64,000 nt of DNA. Source: Sceloporus undulatus (Eukaryota; Chordata; Lepidosauria; Squamata; Phrynosomatidae). The notes below the pieces were generated by a model, which had not been told where the DNA came from, searched no databases, and saw only the letters and a program-made list of their open reading frames with translations. The stretch covers positions 19,030,278-19,094,277 of the forward strand of contig NC_056529.1 in NCBI RefSeq assembly GCF_019175285.1, written 5' to 3'. Of the stretch, positions 32,976 to 42,639 are shown in pieces (the stretch's first letter is position 1; every line of letters begins with the position of its first letter). The translations under genes and the position numbers were made by a program.

Positions 32976-33150
32976 GTGTTTCTGACTTAGGGCAACCCTC
33001 AGGCAAACCTGTCATGGGGTTTTCTGGGGCTGAGAGTGTGTGACTTGCCCAAGGCCATTCGGTGGGCTTCCATGGCCAAATGGAGAATCAGACCCTGCTC
33101 CGTCCGGAGTCGGAGTCTGATGCTCAAACCTCTAGACTGTGCTGGCTCAG
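32948..33150 (-). mobile_element. tRNA-headed SINE, nearly complete
   Basis: The reversed SINE starts with (ttg)n at 32948-32975, then tgtttctgacttagggcaac, gagtgtgtgacttgcccaag and the head remnant gctcaaacctctagactgtg. The B box is damaged. Confidence 0.8.
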
Positions 33151-33215
33151 TTAGAGAAATAACAGTATTTGCAGATTTGATATTTGCGGATTTGATTATT
33201 CATGGCTTTGATTCC

Positions 33216-33790
33216 GGGCCCAGTACAAGGTGTTGGTTATCACCTTTAAAGCCCTAAGTGGCTTGGGTCCAAGCTATCTTAGGGACCGCCTCCTCCCGTA
33301 CAATCCTCCCCGTGCTCTCCGGTCCTCTGGGAGGAACTTACTACAGCCTCTAAAATCTAGGCTTGCGGCGACCTCCCAGAGGGCGTTCTCTGCTGTCGCC
33401 CCCAAACTCTGGAACGATCTGCCGGATGAGATTCGTCAGATAACATCATTAGACAGCTTTAAAAAAGCGATCAAGACGGATCTCTTCCGGCAGGCCTTTC
33501 CAGATTAACCATCCCGGCCCAGGTTCCCAGGTTCCCTGATTCCCTCATTCCTCCCGTGGCCCCATCTTAGAGATGGTTGAGGATCAACAGAGGGATATCA
33601 GGGTTTTTAGTTTTTAATTGTTGTTTTTATGCATTGACATTGTGTTTTTAATATGTTATACTGTTTAATACTGTCTTAAGGGGGGGAGGGATAAAGTGTT
33701 TTTAATTGTCATATTTTATATTTTACTGTTGTTAACCGCCCGGATTGGTTTGCCAGAGGGCGGTATACAAATAAAGATTATTATTATATT
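33216..33790 (+). mobile_element. L2-type LINE 3' end with open C-terminal frame
   Basis: An open frame (33230-33508) encodes the C-terminal segment typical of L2/CR1-group LINE ORF2: KALSGLGPSYLRDRLLPYNP, then RAFSAVAPKLWNDLP and SFKKAIKTDLFRQAFPD. A 3' UTR and the end gttaaccgcccggattggtt, ggcggtatacaaataaa with an ATT tail follow. The element is 5'-truncated. The undamaged frame suggests a fairly recent insertion. Confidence 0.85.
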
Positions 33791-33797
33791 ATTATAT

Positions 33798-34013
33798 GTT
33801 CTCTCTAGGAATATCTAGGTCCTCCAGTGCAACTCTATGGTCAACTTTAACTAAAAGTTGCACTGAAAGACCTAGAGATTCCTAGAGAGAAGACTCTACT
33901 AGGCCTTTGTAGCTCCTCCGGTGCAGTTCTATGGTCAATGTCTGGCTGATGTTGACCACAGAGTTGTCCTGGAGGACCTAAAGACTCCTAGAGAGGTGTC
34001 CTCTCAGGTAAAA
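33798..34013. mobile_element. MITE family F
   Basis: Left end ctctaggaatatctaggtcc and right end aagactcctagagagg are inverted. An internal copy of acctagagattcctagagag lies at about 33870. The same family, with an insertion, is at 44092-44575. Confidence 0.65.
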
Positions 34014-34015
34014 AC

Positions 34016-34100
34016 ATGGTGTTTTTGTTATTTGCAGTTTTTCTATATTCACGGTGGTCTTATGCCCCTAACCCTAGTGAATATGGAGGGACGAGTGTAA
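34016..34100. mobile_element. Short hairpin MITE scrap
   Basis: The segment tttttgttatttgcagtttt ... gaatatggagggacgagtgt resembles internally deleted Tigger-type MITEs. It is short and imperfect. Confidence 0.4.
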
Positions 34101-34101
34101 T

Positions 34102-34258
34102 ATGTAGCCAGTCTGACTATATCATGATGCCTCGAAGGACAAACCGAAACTGTTTCAGAGTAAGACCAATCCTGAAGACTCATTTCTCTCATTCTAAATT
34201 AGATTTATTTTATACAGAGTCAGAATCATCATATATCCAAGTCAGACTGGTTACATGA
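34102..34258. repeat. Inverted-repeat element
   Basis: The ends ATGTAGCCAGTCTGACT (left) and agtcagactggttacat (right) are inverted with one mismatch over 17 bp, and weaker pairing continues inward. It looks like another small DNA-transposon remnant of unknown family. Confidence 0.6.
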
Positions 34259-34520
34259 CAACATCAGGGTTATTAGCAGCTAGCCAGGGCTGCACATTGG
34301 TATGAGCTGTGTTTTTTGCAAAACTGTTCATATTCTCTTTTCTGCTGAAAAGACTCACTGAAGATGACAAAATACATGACTATTCACTCATGTAAAGGTT
34401 GCAGTTGCCAGAGTGAAGGCAAAGCTGAGCTGTCCATTCAGCACCATAGTCTCCAGGGAAAACCAAGCTTCCTTAAGAACTGGCTATAGCATTTGGAGAA
34501 TTGCATGATATACTGTTAAG

Positions 34521-34730
34521 AGAGCCAGTGTCATGAGTGTTGGACCAGAACACCACGAAACCTGGGTTCGAATTCCCACTCAACCATGGAAACCCATTGG
34601 GTGACTTTGGGCAGGTCACACTCTCTCAGAGGAAGGCAAACAACCCCCTCTGAACAAATCCCGCCAAGAAAACACCATGATAGGAAACCTTAGGGTTTCC
34701 ATAGGTCAGAAATGATTTGAGGACACATCC
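34521..34730 (+). mobile_element. tRNA-headed SINE, nearly complete
   Basis: The head is agagccagtgtcatgagtgt, the B box is in acctgggttcgaattcccac, the body is gaaacccattgggtgacttt and the tail is ttccataggtcagaaatgat. Confidence 0.8.
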
Positions 34731-35419
34731 TGGAAAAATGATACTGCAACTCACAGAATCCTGCGGCCTTCATGGATTGGATGTATTGTCTCTCTTCTAT
34801 ACAATAATTCATCTTCTAGGGGGGGAATGGAGAGAAGAGAGAAGAGTCCGGAAAGAACTAGAATGAGAAGAAAGAAAGAGATATACTACTTTTTTTTTAA
34901 GGCACCAAACAGTATGGTTCTTGAACAAGAGGTATTGAGAAACTGCTAGGGAGGAAAAACTCATCGTTGCTCCTGGAAAATGTGCATTCGATAATTCCTT
35001 GGTGTCATAATTTCTCCATAAACATGACAGATGATTAAAATGAAATATTCCTAGTCTTTAGAGGCTTCTCTCATTTTCCCTGGGATTCTCTTGTGAGCCT
35101 CCACTGCTTACGTTACAAGAAAGAGGCCCCATAGTTCACCATGGATGATGTTCAGCCGCATGACTCAGAACACTTAGGGGAAGATTATGGCCTTTTGAGC
35201 TCAACGTTGCTTTTAGATGATTAAACCCACATGATGACTGGTGCAGACTAAGCTGGTTGTTCAGCACATGGTTTCTCCCAAGGATGAGTAGTTCAGTTTC
35301 CATCGCAGTGATCTCATTAAACTTCTCCAAAAACCACACTGATGCTCAGACTTGGATGTGTGGGGAGTCCACTTCTCTATGGTGTGATTCTCCATTGCTC
35401 TGGGAATGCCCATGTAAAG
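34731..35419. other. Unassigned sequence
   Basis: Nothing was recognised except a poly-T run near 34888. Confidence 0.45.
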
Positions 35420-35554
35420 CAGTGGTTCTCAACATCTGGTTCTCAGATGCTTTTGACTTCATTTCCCAGATTCCCTCATCATTGGTCATGCTGGCAAAGA
35501 CTTCTAGGTATTGAAGTTCAAAACAGCTGGAGGATCAAAGGTTGAGAGCCTCTG
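35420..35554. mobile_element. hAT MITE family C, full-length copy
   Basis: cagtggttctcaacatctgg at the left and ggatcaaaggttgagagcct, ctg at the right form the ends. The internal subtype (cccagattccctcatcattg) matches the copy at 54939 rather than 13956 and 19342. Confidence 0.75.
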
Positions 35555-35794
35555 AAAAGGAGCCATGTCAATGTGGCATGCAGTGTTGTTCCTTTACATC
35601 ACGGATGGACAACTGCATGGGGCCCAGAGGCCAATTCTTCTGCAGCCCTTCCCCAGCAAGCTCAAATATCTCCATTTTCCTCTGTAGTCCCTCACAAAAT
35701 GGAGACAGGGAGTGATGTTGGATCATGTGAAATCTATGGTTGGCTCTTCTGTTGTGCAGGTGGGAAGTTCCACTAAGACCAACATCAATGCGTA

Positions 35795-36172
35795 TGAGCG
35801 CAAATCAAGCCTGAACTCTCCCTCGAAGCCAAGATGACTAAACTGAGATGGTCATACTTTGGACATATCATGAAGAGACTTGACTTGTTTTAAAAAAGGC
35901 AAAGGAGAAGGCAGAAGGAAAAGAGGAAGATTAACTTCCAGATGGATAGACTCAAAGAATGAACCCTAAGTTTGTAAGACCTGAGCAAGGATGTTGATAG
36001 CAGGGATACTGGCAGGTCTTGGAAGGTTAGAGTCTCTACTTGGTCATGGGAACCCATTAGGTTACCTTGGGCAAGTCACACTCTCTCAACAAATCTTGCC
36101 AAAGAAACCTCATGACTTTGGGCTGTCATAAGTCAGAAATGACTTGAAGGCACACAAGAACAAAAACGACAG
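35795..36172 (+). mobile_element. BovB ORF fragment followed by BovB/SINE tail
   Basis: ctcgaagccaagatgactaa, ctgagatggtcatactttgg and agatggatagactcaaagaa are the 3' end of the BovB reading frame (K-L-R-W-S-Y-F-G-H pattern, broken). At 36010-36172 a SINE body and the tail gtcataagtcagaaatgact follow. Confidence 0.7.
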
Positions 36173-37516
36173 CTCATCTGTTCAGGAATGTCAGAATAGC
36201 ACACCATTTTTTCTTTGCTAAATGACTATGATTTAGACAATTTCATTGTTATTTTTACATTCTGCCTGTTCCTGTGGACTACCATCCCACAAAAGTTCAT
36301 GCAAAGTTTAAACTCTGTCTCTGATGCTTGGATTAGACCCAAGCTTTTCATCACAATAGATGTGTGAATCTGCTTAGGTTACTTCCCAAAGGCTGGCTGT
36401 TAGATGATCACTATCAAGATGTTTGCACCCTTTTTGTTACAAACCCACCACATCCCCTTCCCACTCAAGCGTAAATATTGGGAAGTGAAACACAACAAAA
36501 TCCAAATGCAAAACAGCACGGCCTTTGTTGGCCAAGCAAAATGCACAAAATACACCATGCAATCTTTCCAAGCTTCAATGTCTTCTTTAGCAGGAAAAGA
36601 TGTTTAAACTCATGCAGGAGAAGAAGAGTGATGATGTTAGAGTCACAGGGCTATGTTTTATGAAGTGAGGCAACACGCATCTGATAAAATGGGCTGCAAA
36701 CCACACAGGAAAACAAAACCAACCATGCTTTTGCCAATTACAATGTGTTAGGCCTTAAGCTGCCACTACCTCTTTGTTATTCCTGTAACAAACAGTGCGT
36801 CTTCCAACCCATTCGTCATATAACAGGTTGACCAAAACACAACTTAGCAGGGGTGTATATTTATCTGCTGAATGAGAATCGGATATCAGTGTCCTTTTCC
36901 GTTCCATTCATGTCAACCTCCATAAAAGAACCCTCAAAGCTGGATCCGTGGTTTAATACATCCGTGTTGAGGTTTAATCCTCTGCAGGAAAAGTTCCAGC
37001 AGGGAAAGGAACAATAGCATTTTTAATCTGTTTGCATGAAAAAATAACCTCCCAAGCTTAAGAGAGGAAAGTGCCTGCTCAGCCAAGTCTGGAGACGGAA
37101 ACGCTCCAAAGCGTGAACCTTTACGCTAGAGATGAGATTAAAGAGAAGATAAATGTTCACTCTGTCTCTGGTTCTTCTAACTTGGAACAGCAAAATAATG
37201 AAGATAATGCTTTACGAGTCTCTCTTAAGTTACCTTGCTGTTAACGTTTCCTGCCATAATGGATGTAGCTTAGATTTTGTAAAAGCCTGTGGTCACTCCA
37301 GATGGTCCCTTTATAACACAAGAGATGCAAAGGTGTTTCTTTCCCCTAATTCACTGCATGAGTTCCAGATGTCATCCCTCAAAGAGGTCCTTCTGTTTGA
37401 AGGAGATCATGTTTCCTTGGGTGCTTAAACAGCACTGAAAAGTGCACAGCTATTCCACATTGCTGCCCAGTGCGGAAGCAGCCCAAAGTGCTAGGAATGA
37501 TAGTCCTCTTCCTATT
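36173..37516. other. Unassigned unique-looking sequence
   Basis: More than 1.3 kb contains no recognisable repeat, making it one of the longest clean stretches of the window. No exon with paired splice sites was identified. Confidence 0.45.
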
Positions 37517-38165
37517 AGTACTGTATATACACAACTATAAGTCAACCTCATGTATAAGTCGAGAGCAGGCTTTGGGGCCCAAAATGATGGATTTTGATAT
37601 GACTCATGGATAAGTCAAGGGTAAAACCTAAAGGCATGTAACAATGGATCTTAAAGGATGGAGCAAGGAAAAGAACGCTAAAGAATTTACAAGATTCCAG
37701 CAAGCTCACAATAAACTTGGATGGATGAGAAAGTAGAGGAGGGTCAGTGCTTCCAGGACAGATATCACTCTTGCCTTTCACCAGGGGATAGCTCATTTTT
37801 TAATATGAATTAAAATGCAATACATACACCGACCCATTGATAAGTCAACTCTGGATTTTGGGGTCAATTTTTTTTACAGTGGTACCTCGGGTTACGAAAT
37901 TAATTCGTTCCGCGGCTAATTTCGTAACCCGAAAAACCTTCGTAACCTGAATTGCCATAGGCGCTAATGGAAAAAATAGCTCTCTGCTGCCCTCCGGTGG
38001 CGGAAAATAGCGCCGAGGTTTTTTCGTAACCCGAAAAAACCTTCGTAAGCCGAAACAATAAATCCCTATGGGATTTTTTCGTATCCCGAAAAATTCGTAA
38101 GCTGGGTAATTCGTATCCCGGGGTACCACTGTACTAAGATTTCTAGACTTATACATGAGTACAAA
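37517..38165 (+). mobile_element. Family B element interrupted by a mariner-type MITE
   Basis: The left end is actgtatatacacaactata and internal blocks include gtataagtcgagagcaggct and ggatttt. The right end, agacttatacatgagtacaa, resumes after the insertion at 37877-38131. This is the most complete family B copy here. Confidence 0.7.
37877..38131. mobile_element. Mariner/Tigger-type palindromic MITE
   Basis: A 255-bp element has the left end CAGTGGTACCTCGGGTTACG and the right end tcgtatcccggggtaccactg (inverted), and is flanked by TA on both sides (37875-37876 and 38132-38133). The ttcgtaacccgaaaaa motif is repeated in both arms. The longest minus-strand open frame of the area (37845-38459) is an accidental reading of this MITE and its neighbours. 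Confidence 0.85.
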
Positions 38166-38234
38166 CAGCATTTCATTTTTGAAAAAGCTCATGTACTTTG
38201 CCCTGCAGAGGATCCCAGATTCAGTTGCTGATGT

Positions 38235-38462
38235 TCCCCAGTAGTACATCACAGAAATACTGCAGTTTGATACCAACTTAAGTGTTGTACCTCCATCCCC
38301 TGGAGCCCTGTGGTTTGCAGTTTTACAAAGTCTTCTGCTTCCTTTGCCAAAGAGTGCTGGTGCCTGCCACACAAAACTACAAATCCCAAGGTTCAGTAAG
38401 ATGGAACCGTGGCAGTTAAAGTGGTGGCAAACTGCATTATTTCTACAGTGTAGATGCACCCA
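38235..38462. mobile_element. Hairpin MITE family A, full copy
   Basis: The left arm has ctgcagtttgataccaactt. The right arm has gtggcagttaaagtggtggc and the terminus ctacagtgtagatgcaccca. Confidence 0.8.
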
Positions 38463-38567
38463 TAGTCTTGGCTATGAATTTTCTTAGGATCTGAGAATCA
38501 TCAGTCATGAGGATCATATGGAAACGTCCACTTTGAATATTAAGCACTTATTTTATTTTGTTTTCCA

Positions 38568-38569
<2 letters not shown>

Positions 38570-38615
<46 letters not shown>
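38570..38615. repeat. (ATT)n microsatellite
   Basis: About 15 ATT units. No LINE tail motif is visible beside it. Confidence 0.95.
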
Positions 38616-38617
<2 letters not shown>

Positions 38618-38761
38618 AAGAAATGGGCATAAAAGAGCCACCAGTCATTCCATGATATAGCATTGTTGGACATGGAAAACTAGATAGACTCTTACAAAGA
38701 ATTAGTGGTGATATTTTATACCAGATGACTAGGATATATATATGAAATGCTGGAGAAACAA

Positions 38762-38822
38762 CTATAAAATATATAATATATAAAATATCATATATAAAAT
38801 ATCATGTAAAATATAAAATACT
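38762..38822. repeat. AT-rich simple sequence
   Basis: The unit (tataaaatatca) is imperfectly repeated. Confidence 0.8.
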
Positions 38823-39035
38823 TAGGTTAAACTAATTTAACATATATAGATGTATATAAACCATCCTATGTTGCTTAACTGAAAAGTGAGTAGAAACACT
38901 ACTCTATAAGAGGAAAGATGATAAAAATGGGGGAGAAAGCATCCTCTCCACTTAGATTCCAAGATACAATCCATCTTTTAAAAACTGGAGAGAGAAGTGA
39001 GGGATGGAAAAAGAAAGAATAAAGGATTGAGAGAA

Positions 39036-39071
39036 GAAGAAGAAGAAGAAGAAGAAGAAGAAGAAGAAGAG
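39036..39071. repeat. (GAA)n microsatellite
   Basis: About 11-12 GAA units within a purine-rich stretch. Confidence 0.95.
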
Positions 39072-39639
39072 AGAAATATACAAATTTGTCCACAGCCTCT
39101 CGTCCTTTGATTGCTCTCCAAGTTAACAAAAGAAACCAGTCTCTCGGAAAAACTGAACCAATTGTGTTGGAGGCTCTGTGGTTTTACTGAATAAAAAGGT
39201 GTTTATTTCTTTGTGTTTTTAAACAGAGAAACATTGTAAGTGAGATCTGATGCAGTATTTCCCCTCCTCTCAAAATGATGTTTCCTTTCCCCCGATATAA
39301 TACCCCTGTTCCTCAATGGCTTTGTTAATACTAAAGGAAAGCTGGACTCAGCAACGAAAGGTCAAACAACAGATGTGGCCATGGCTTGTGAAATGCTCCA
39401 TGGCCGGTCAAATTTTGTACATGGAAATGAATTTCCTGGCTTTGACTAGTTAGAAAAACCATCATCTTGAAATGGGTCTGGGGAACGTTCCAAGATTGCC
39501 GGATACTGGAGCATCCTTGGCAATAAATAAGTCAAGGCTTGCAAAAGATGCCCTCCCCATACTATCTTAACTAAAGACAGAAACAGCAGCATGCAGGCAT
39601 CTTACAAACATCTCCAATTTTTCTCCTGTTTGATTTGTA

Positions 39640-39726
39640 ACATCTTGCCTGATGAAGGAGCCAGTGGAGCTTCGAAAGCTTGCAACAAGTATTTGGTGCA
39701 TTTCAGTTGGCCAATAAAGGTATCAC
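39640..39726 (+). repeat. Interspersed repeat family 2
   Basis: catcttgcctgatgaaggag leads to gagcttcgaaagcttgcaac and ends in ggccaataaaggtatcact. Between CTGATGA and GAAA lies a potential hairpin (decayed in this copy). Other copies form inverted pairs at 41240 and 43025. Class unknown. Confidence 0.6.
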
Positions 39727-40000
39727 TGTGAAGTCAAAGGCTTTCATGGCCAACACCCATCGCTTTTTGTGGGGTTTTGGGGCTATGTGACTATGTTCTA
39801 GAAGAGTTTATTACTGGTGTTTTGGCAAGATCTGTGGCTGGCCTCTTCAGAGAATGCTGGCATGGAAGAGAGTGGGGTGTGTGTGTGTATTGTGTGACTC
39901 CTGAGGATCTGGAAAGGGGTCACACAGTATATATGTGTGTGTGCGCAGTATATATATGTGCCAGCATTCAGAGAATGCTGGCATGGAAGAGAGTGGTGTG
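39727..40000 (-). mobile_element. Penelope-like terminal fragment with GT-rich insert
   Basis: The plus strand reads gtcaaaggctttcatggcca, then actatgttctagaagagttt and ggctggcctcttcagagaat. The block agagaatgctggcatggaag is present twice (39850 and 39972), separated by TG/TA-rich sequence. The hammerhead core keeps CTGAAGA but GAAA has become AAAA. Confidence 0.55.
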
Positions 40001-40621
40001 CTTAGTGATGGAACCCAAGTTGCAGGATCTTGGTGATTATTTCTTTCCTGATCTGTTTGATCTCGTCTGATTTCTCCTTCATCGTTTGCCAGGAACACCA
40101 GTTGTGTTTCCACACCTTGCGTGGAATCACTAACACATTAGACTTCTATTAGAGAAAGGCTGGTTGATTTGAAACAGAGATACGTATTTTTAAAAAATAA
40201 TCTTCTATTCTCTACTCTGGTGGGGCCCTTCCCATGGAAAGTCCCAAAAGGAGGAAGCTGGCATCTGTTTCCATGGGTTGGCAATCCCAGCAGGACAAGT
40301 CATAAAAATAAAAGGAGAAGCAGCCTGCGTCATTCCTGCAGCTCTTTCACTGAAGAGAAGTACATCCGGAAGTCTCTTAATCCTCAGCCCTATGTTACAA
40401 AAGGACAGAAACTTGAAGAACCTCCAGGCAGAACCAGAATCAAATGCACAAATGGCCCAGGATGGAGCTGCCAGGCGCAAGCAGCGTTGCGCAGCTGTCC
40501 TAGCTCCATGAATCTTTTTGTCTTGCAGCCATACTGGATGCTCTCCAGCAAGTTATGATAATGGACTGAGTCCTTTCAAGTCTCTCCCTCCTCCTTGAAA
40601 GACTTCTAGATCCTTTTTTGT
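40001..40621. other. Unassigned sequence
   Basis: No repeat or gene was recognised. Several overlapping open frames exist on both strands without any recognisable motif. Confidence 0.45.
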
Positions 40622-40705
40622 GAGTTTTTCAGGCTATGTGGCCATGTTCTAGAAGAGTTTGTTCCTGATGTTTCGCCAGCATCTGTGGCTGGGATCTTCA
40701 GAGAT
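40622..40705 (-). mobile_element. Penelope-like terminal fragment
   Basis: The plus strand reads caggctatgtggccatgttc, then tagaagagtttgttcctgat and ggctgggatcttcagaga. Its right end abuts half of a family A MITE. Confidence 0.6.
40662..40704 (-). ncRNA. Hammerhead-ribozyme-like motif, second copy
   Basis: On the minus strand: CTGAAGA, one extra T, a stem of CCCAGC/GCTGGC (one mismatch at the base), GAAA, then CATC as an AUC cleavage-type triplet. Helix I is short (TCT with AGG). It is weaker than the copy at 2119 because helix III has a C-A mismatch. Confidence 0.35.
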
Positions 40706-40825
40706 TTAGCCTTCCCTGCCAAAGGTCTCTGGTGCCGCAACAAACGCCAATTCCCATAATAGCATTGTATAGTAGTCAAAATGGTGTCAAACTAGATTAT
40801 CTCTGCAGTACAGATGCAACCATTG
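40706..40825. mobile_element. Hairpin MITE family A, right half only
   Basis: The segment starts tttagccttccctgccaaag and ends ctctgcagtacagatgcaac. The left arm is missing. Confidence 0.7.
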
Positions 40826-40982
40826 TGCAGCGTTGCCAATTTCCAGGAGATTCCCCGGAATCTGGGGAATTTAATTATTTTCTTTCTGGGGATTTTGACT
40901 CAATATTCTGGTAAATATTGGGGAATTCCGGGGATTTTGGTAAAACATTCCGGGGAATATCTTCAAGGCTTGTTGGCAACAC

Positions 40983-41064
40983 TGTCATTGTGTGCCTTCA
41001 AGTCATTTCTGACTTATGGTGACCCTAAGGTGACCATATCAGAGAGTTTTCTTGGCATGATATT

Positions 41065-41097
<33 letters not shown>

Positions 41098-41100
41098 GGT
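40983..41100 (-). mobile_element. SINE tail, reversed, with (TTG)n
   Basis: ttcaagtcatttctgactta and tggtgaccctaaggtgacca are the reversed BovB-type tail. The (ttg)n run at 41063-41098 appears on the wrong side for a simple tail and may be an independent expansion. Confidence 0.6.
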
Positions 41101-41239
41101 AATTGCACCTTCAAGAAGAAATTTAGAGAAGTACACCCCTAACAGTGATAGACATCTCATCTCCATGATAACATCCCCATGCCAGTGTTATAATCTGAAA
41201 TTCAGACCTTCTTCAACTACATACATCTTAACAAAAAAC

Positions 41240-41342
41240 CATCAGTGATACCTTTATTGGCCAAATGAAATGCACAATATACTTGTGGGCTTGCAACAAG
41301 GATATTGTGCATCTTGGCTGGCCAATAAAAGTATCACTGGTG
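41240..41342. repeat. Family 2 repeat, head-to-head inverted pair
   Basis: A minus-strand piece (gtgatacctttattggccaa, tgcacaatatacttgt) is joined directly to a plus-strand piece (gcttgcaacaaggatattgt ... ggccaataaaagtatcact). The pair can fold into a hairpin. Confidence 0.65.
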
Positions 41343-41389
41343 GAGTTTTTTTTGCATTTGTTAAATGGCCAACACAGCTACCTTAGGAC

Positions 41390-41507
41390 TGGAGCATGGC
41401 TTTGGCGCAGTTTCCAGCCTCTTTGGACGCATGCATCATTTAAACAGCATACCTCCAAAGTCGCCCGAAGCAACTTTATTTTGGCCTGTCTGTTCAGGCC
41501 CTAAATC
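41390..41507. mobile_element. Harbinger-like MITE family G, one arm
   Basis: It contains tggctttggcgcagtttcca, acgcatgcatcatttaaaca, gcatacctccaaagtcgccc and the terminus ttggcctgtctgttcaggcc. The opposite arm of the same family is at 52128-52250. Confidence 0.65.
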
Positions 41508-42186
41508 AGCTTACCCCATGAAAAGGTATGAGCTATAGAAAGCATCGGCAATATTTGGACGTAATCCCAGGTCTTGATTTATTGTGACATACAATTGTGA
41601 CATATATTGTAACCTATAGTCAGCCAATAATTCCTCCGATGCCCAAGAGATGGCAGCACCCACGTTTGCCATTCGTTGGTAGCAAGGCGGCTTCCATGAA
41701 GCAACCCAACCAGGAGTTGCAACACAAAGCTGACACAATGATAAAGGGCCTCGAAGACAAATGGATTGTATCATTCCATTGTTGGCGGCAAGTCATCTTA
41801 TGCAAACCAAAATATTTTCATAGCTGTATATGTTTTTTTTTCCTTCTCGCCCAAAGCAAAGGTGAGGAGCGGATAACTCTTGGTGCTAAAGAGCCAGGAT
41901 ATGAATCTTGACAGCGAGCCAATGGACATTTGTAGACGGCGCGAGAGAAGAGGTTGTCTGGCAATCGCACAAGAAGCCTTGTGTGATTCAGCTGCAGTTT
42001 CTGGTTCATTGCATCTCATATCACTGGAGGAGAGAAAGGGAACTCTGGTGTCCTGGAAGCTCTTCTTTTATAAGAGGCAAGCACAAACAAAGGCTTTCAT
42101 AGGCAAAACAAAAGCATCTGGGGAATCCAGAGTCGTAAAATGGCCACAGCTTTTTCAACCAGTCATCTTTAGTATGGTCACAGATT
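41508..42186. other. Unassigned sequence
   Basis: Overlapping frames on both strands carry no recognisable motif. No splice-bounded exon was identified. Confidence 0.45.
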
Positions 42187-42570
42187 ACCGTATATATCCG
42201 ACTATAAGTCAACCGCATGTATAAGTCAGGAGCAGGTTTTGGGCCAAAATTATGGATTTTGATATGGCCTGTGGATAAGTCGAGGGTAAAACTTAGGAGC
42301 AAGTAGCAGAGGATGTAAAGGGTGATGTTAAGAAAAATGTTCCCAAAGCACTTGCAAATTTCTGGCAGATATAACTGTTTGCGCTCATCCTAAAGGCTGG
42401 ATGGATGAGAGAGAAGAGGGGATCCATGCTTCTTTTTGGTGCTCCAAGGATGGACTAAGCTCTTGCCTTTTACCAGTCTATTCAGAGAAAGTGTATGGCT
42501 CCATGTATGTATGTATGTATGTATGTATGTAACTTACATTGACCCAGGTTTTTTGGTTGTATATACAGTA
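42187..42570 (+). mobile_element. Family B element
   Basis: The left end is accgtatatatccgactata, internal blocks are gcatgtataagtcaggagca and attatggattttgatatggc, and the right end is tatatacagt. A (TATG)n run occupies 42502-42530 near the right end. Confidence 0.65.
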
Positions 42571-42639
42571 GTCCTAAAATGGACCACAGCAGAACATAGC
42601 AGAAAAATCAAGGTAAAAAAACAGCCCCAGCTACCAGAA

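Noticed and set aside
37845-38459. Longest open frame of the window (204 codons, minus strand)
   Set aside because: It runs through a family B remnant, a mariner-type MITE and a family A MITE, and the composition follows their repeats. It is not a gene.
40814-41248. 144-codon plus-strand frame
   Set aside because: It contains a poly-Leu stretch from the TTG microsatellite and a reversed SINE tail, and has no protein motif.
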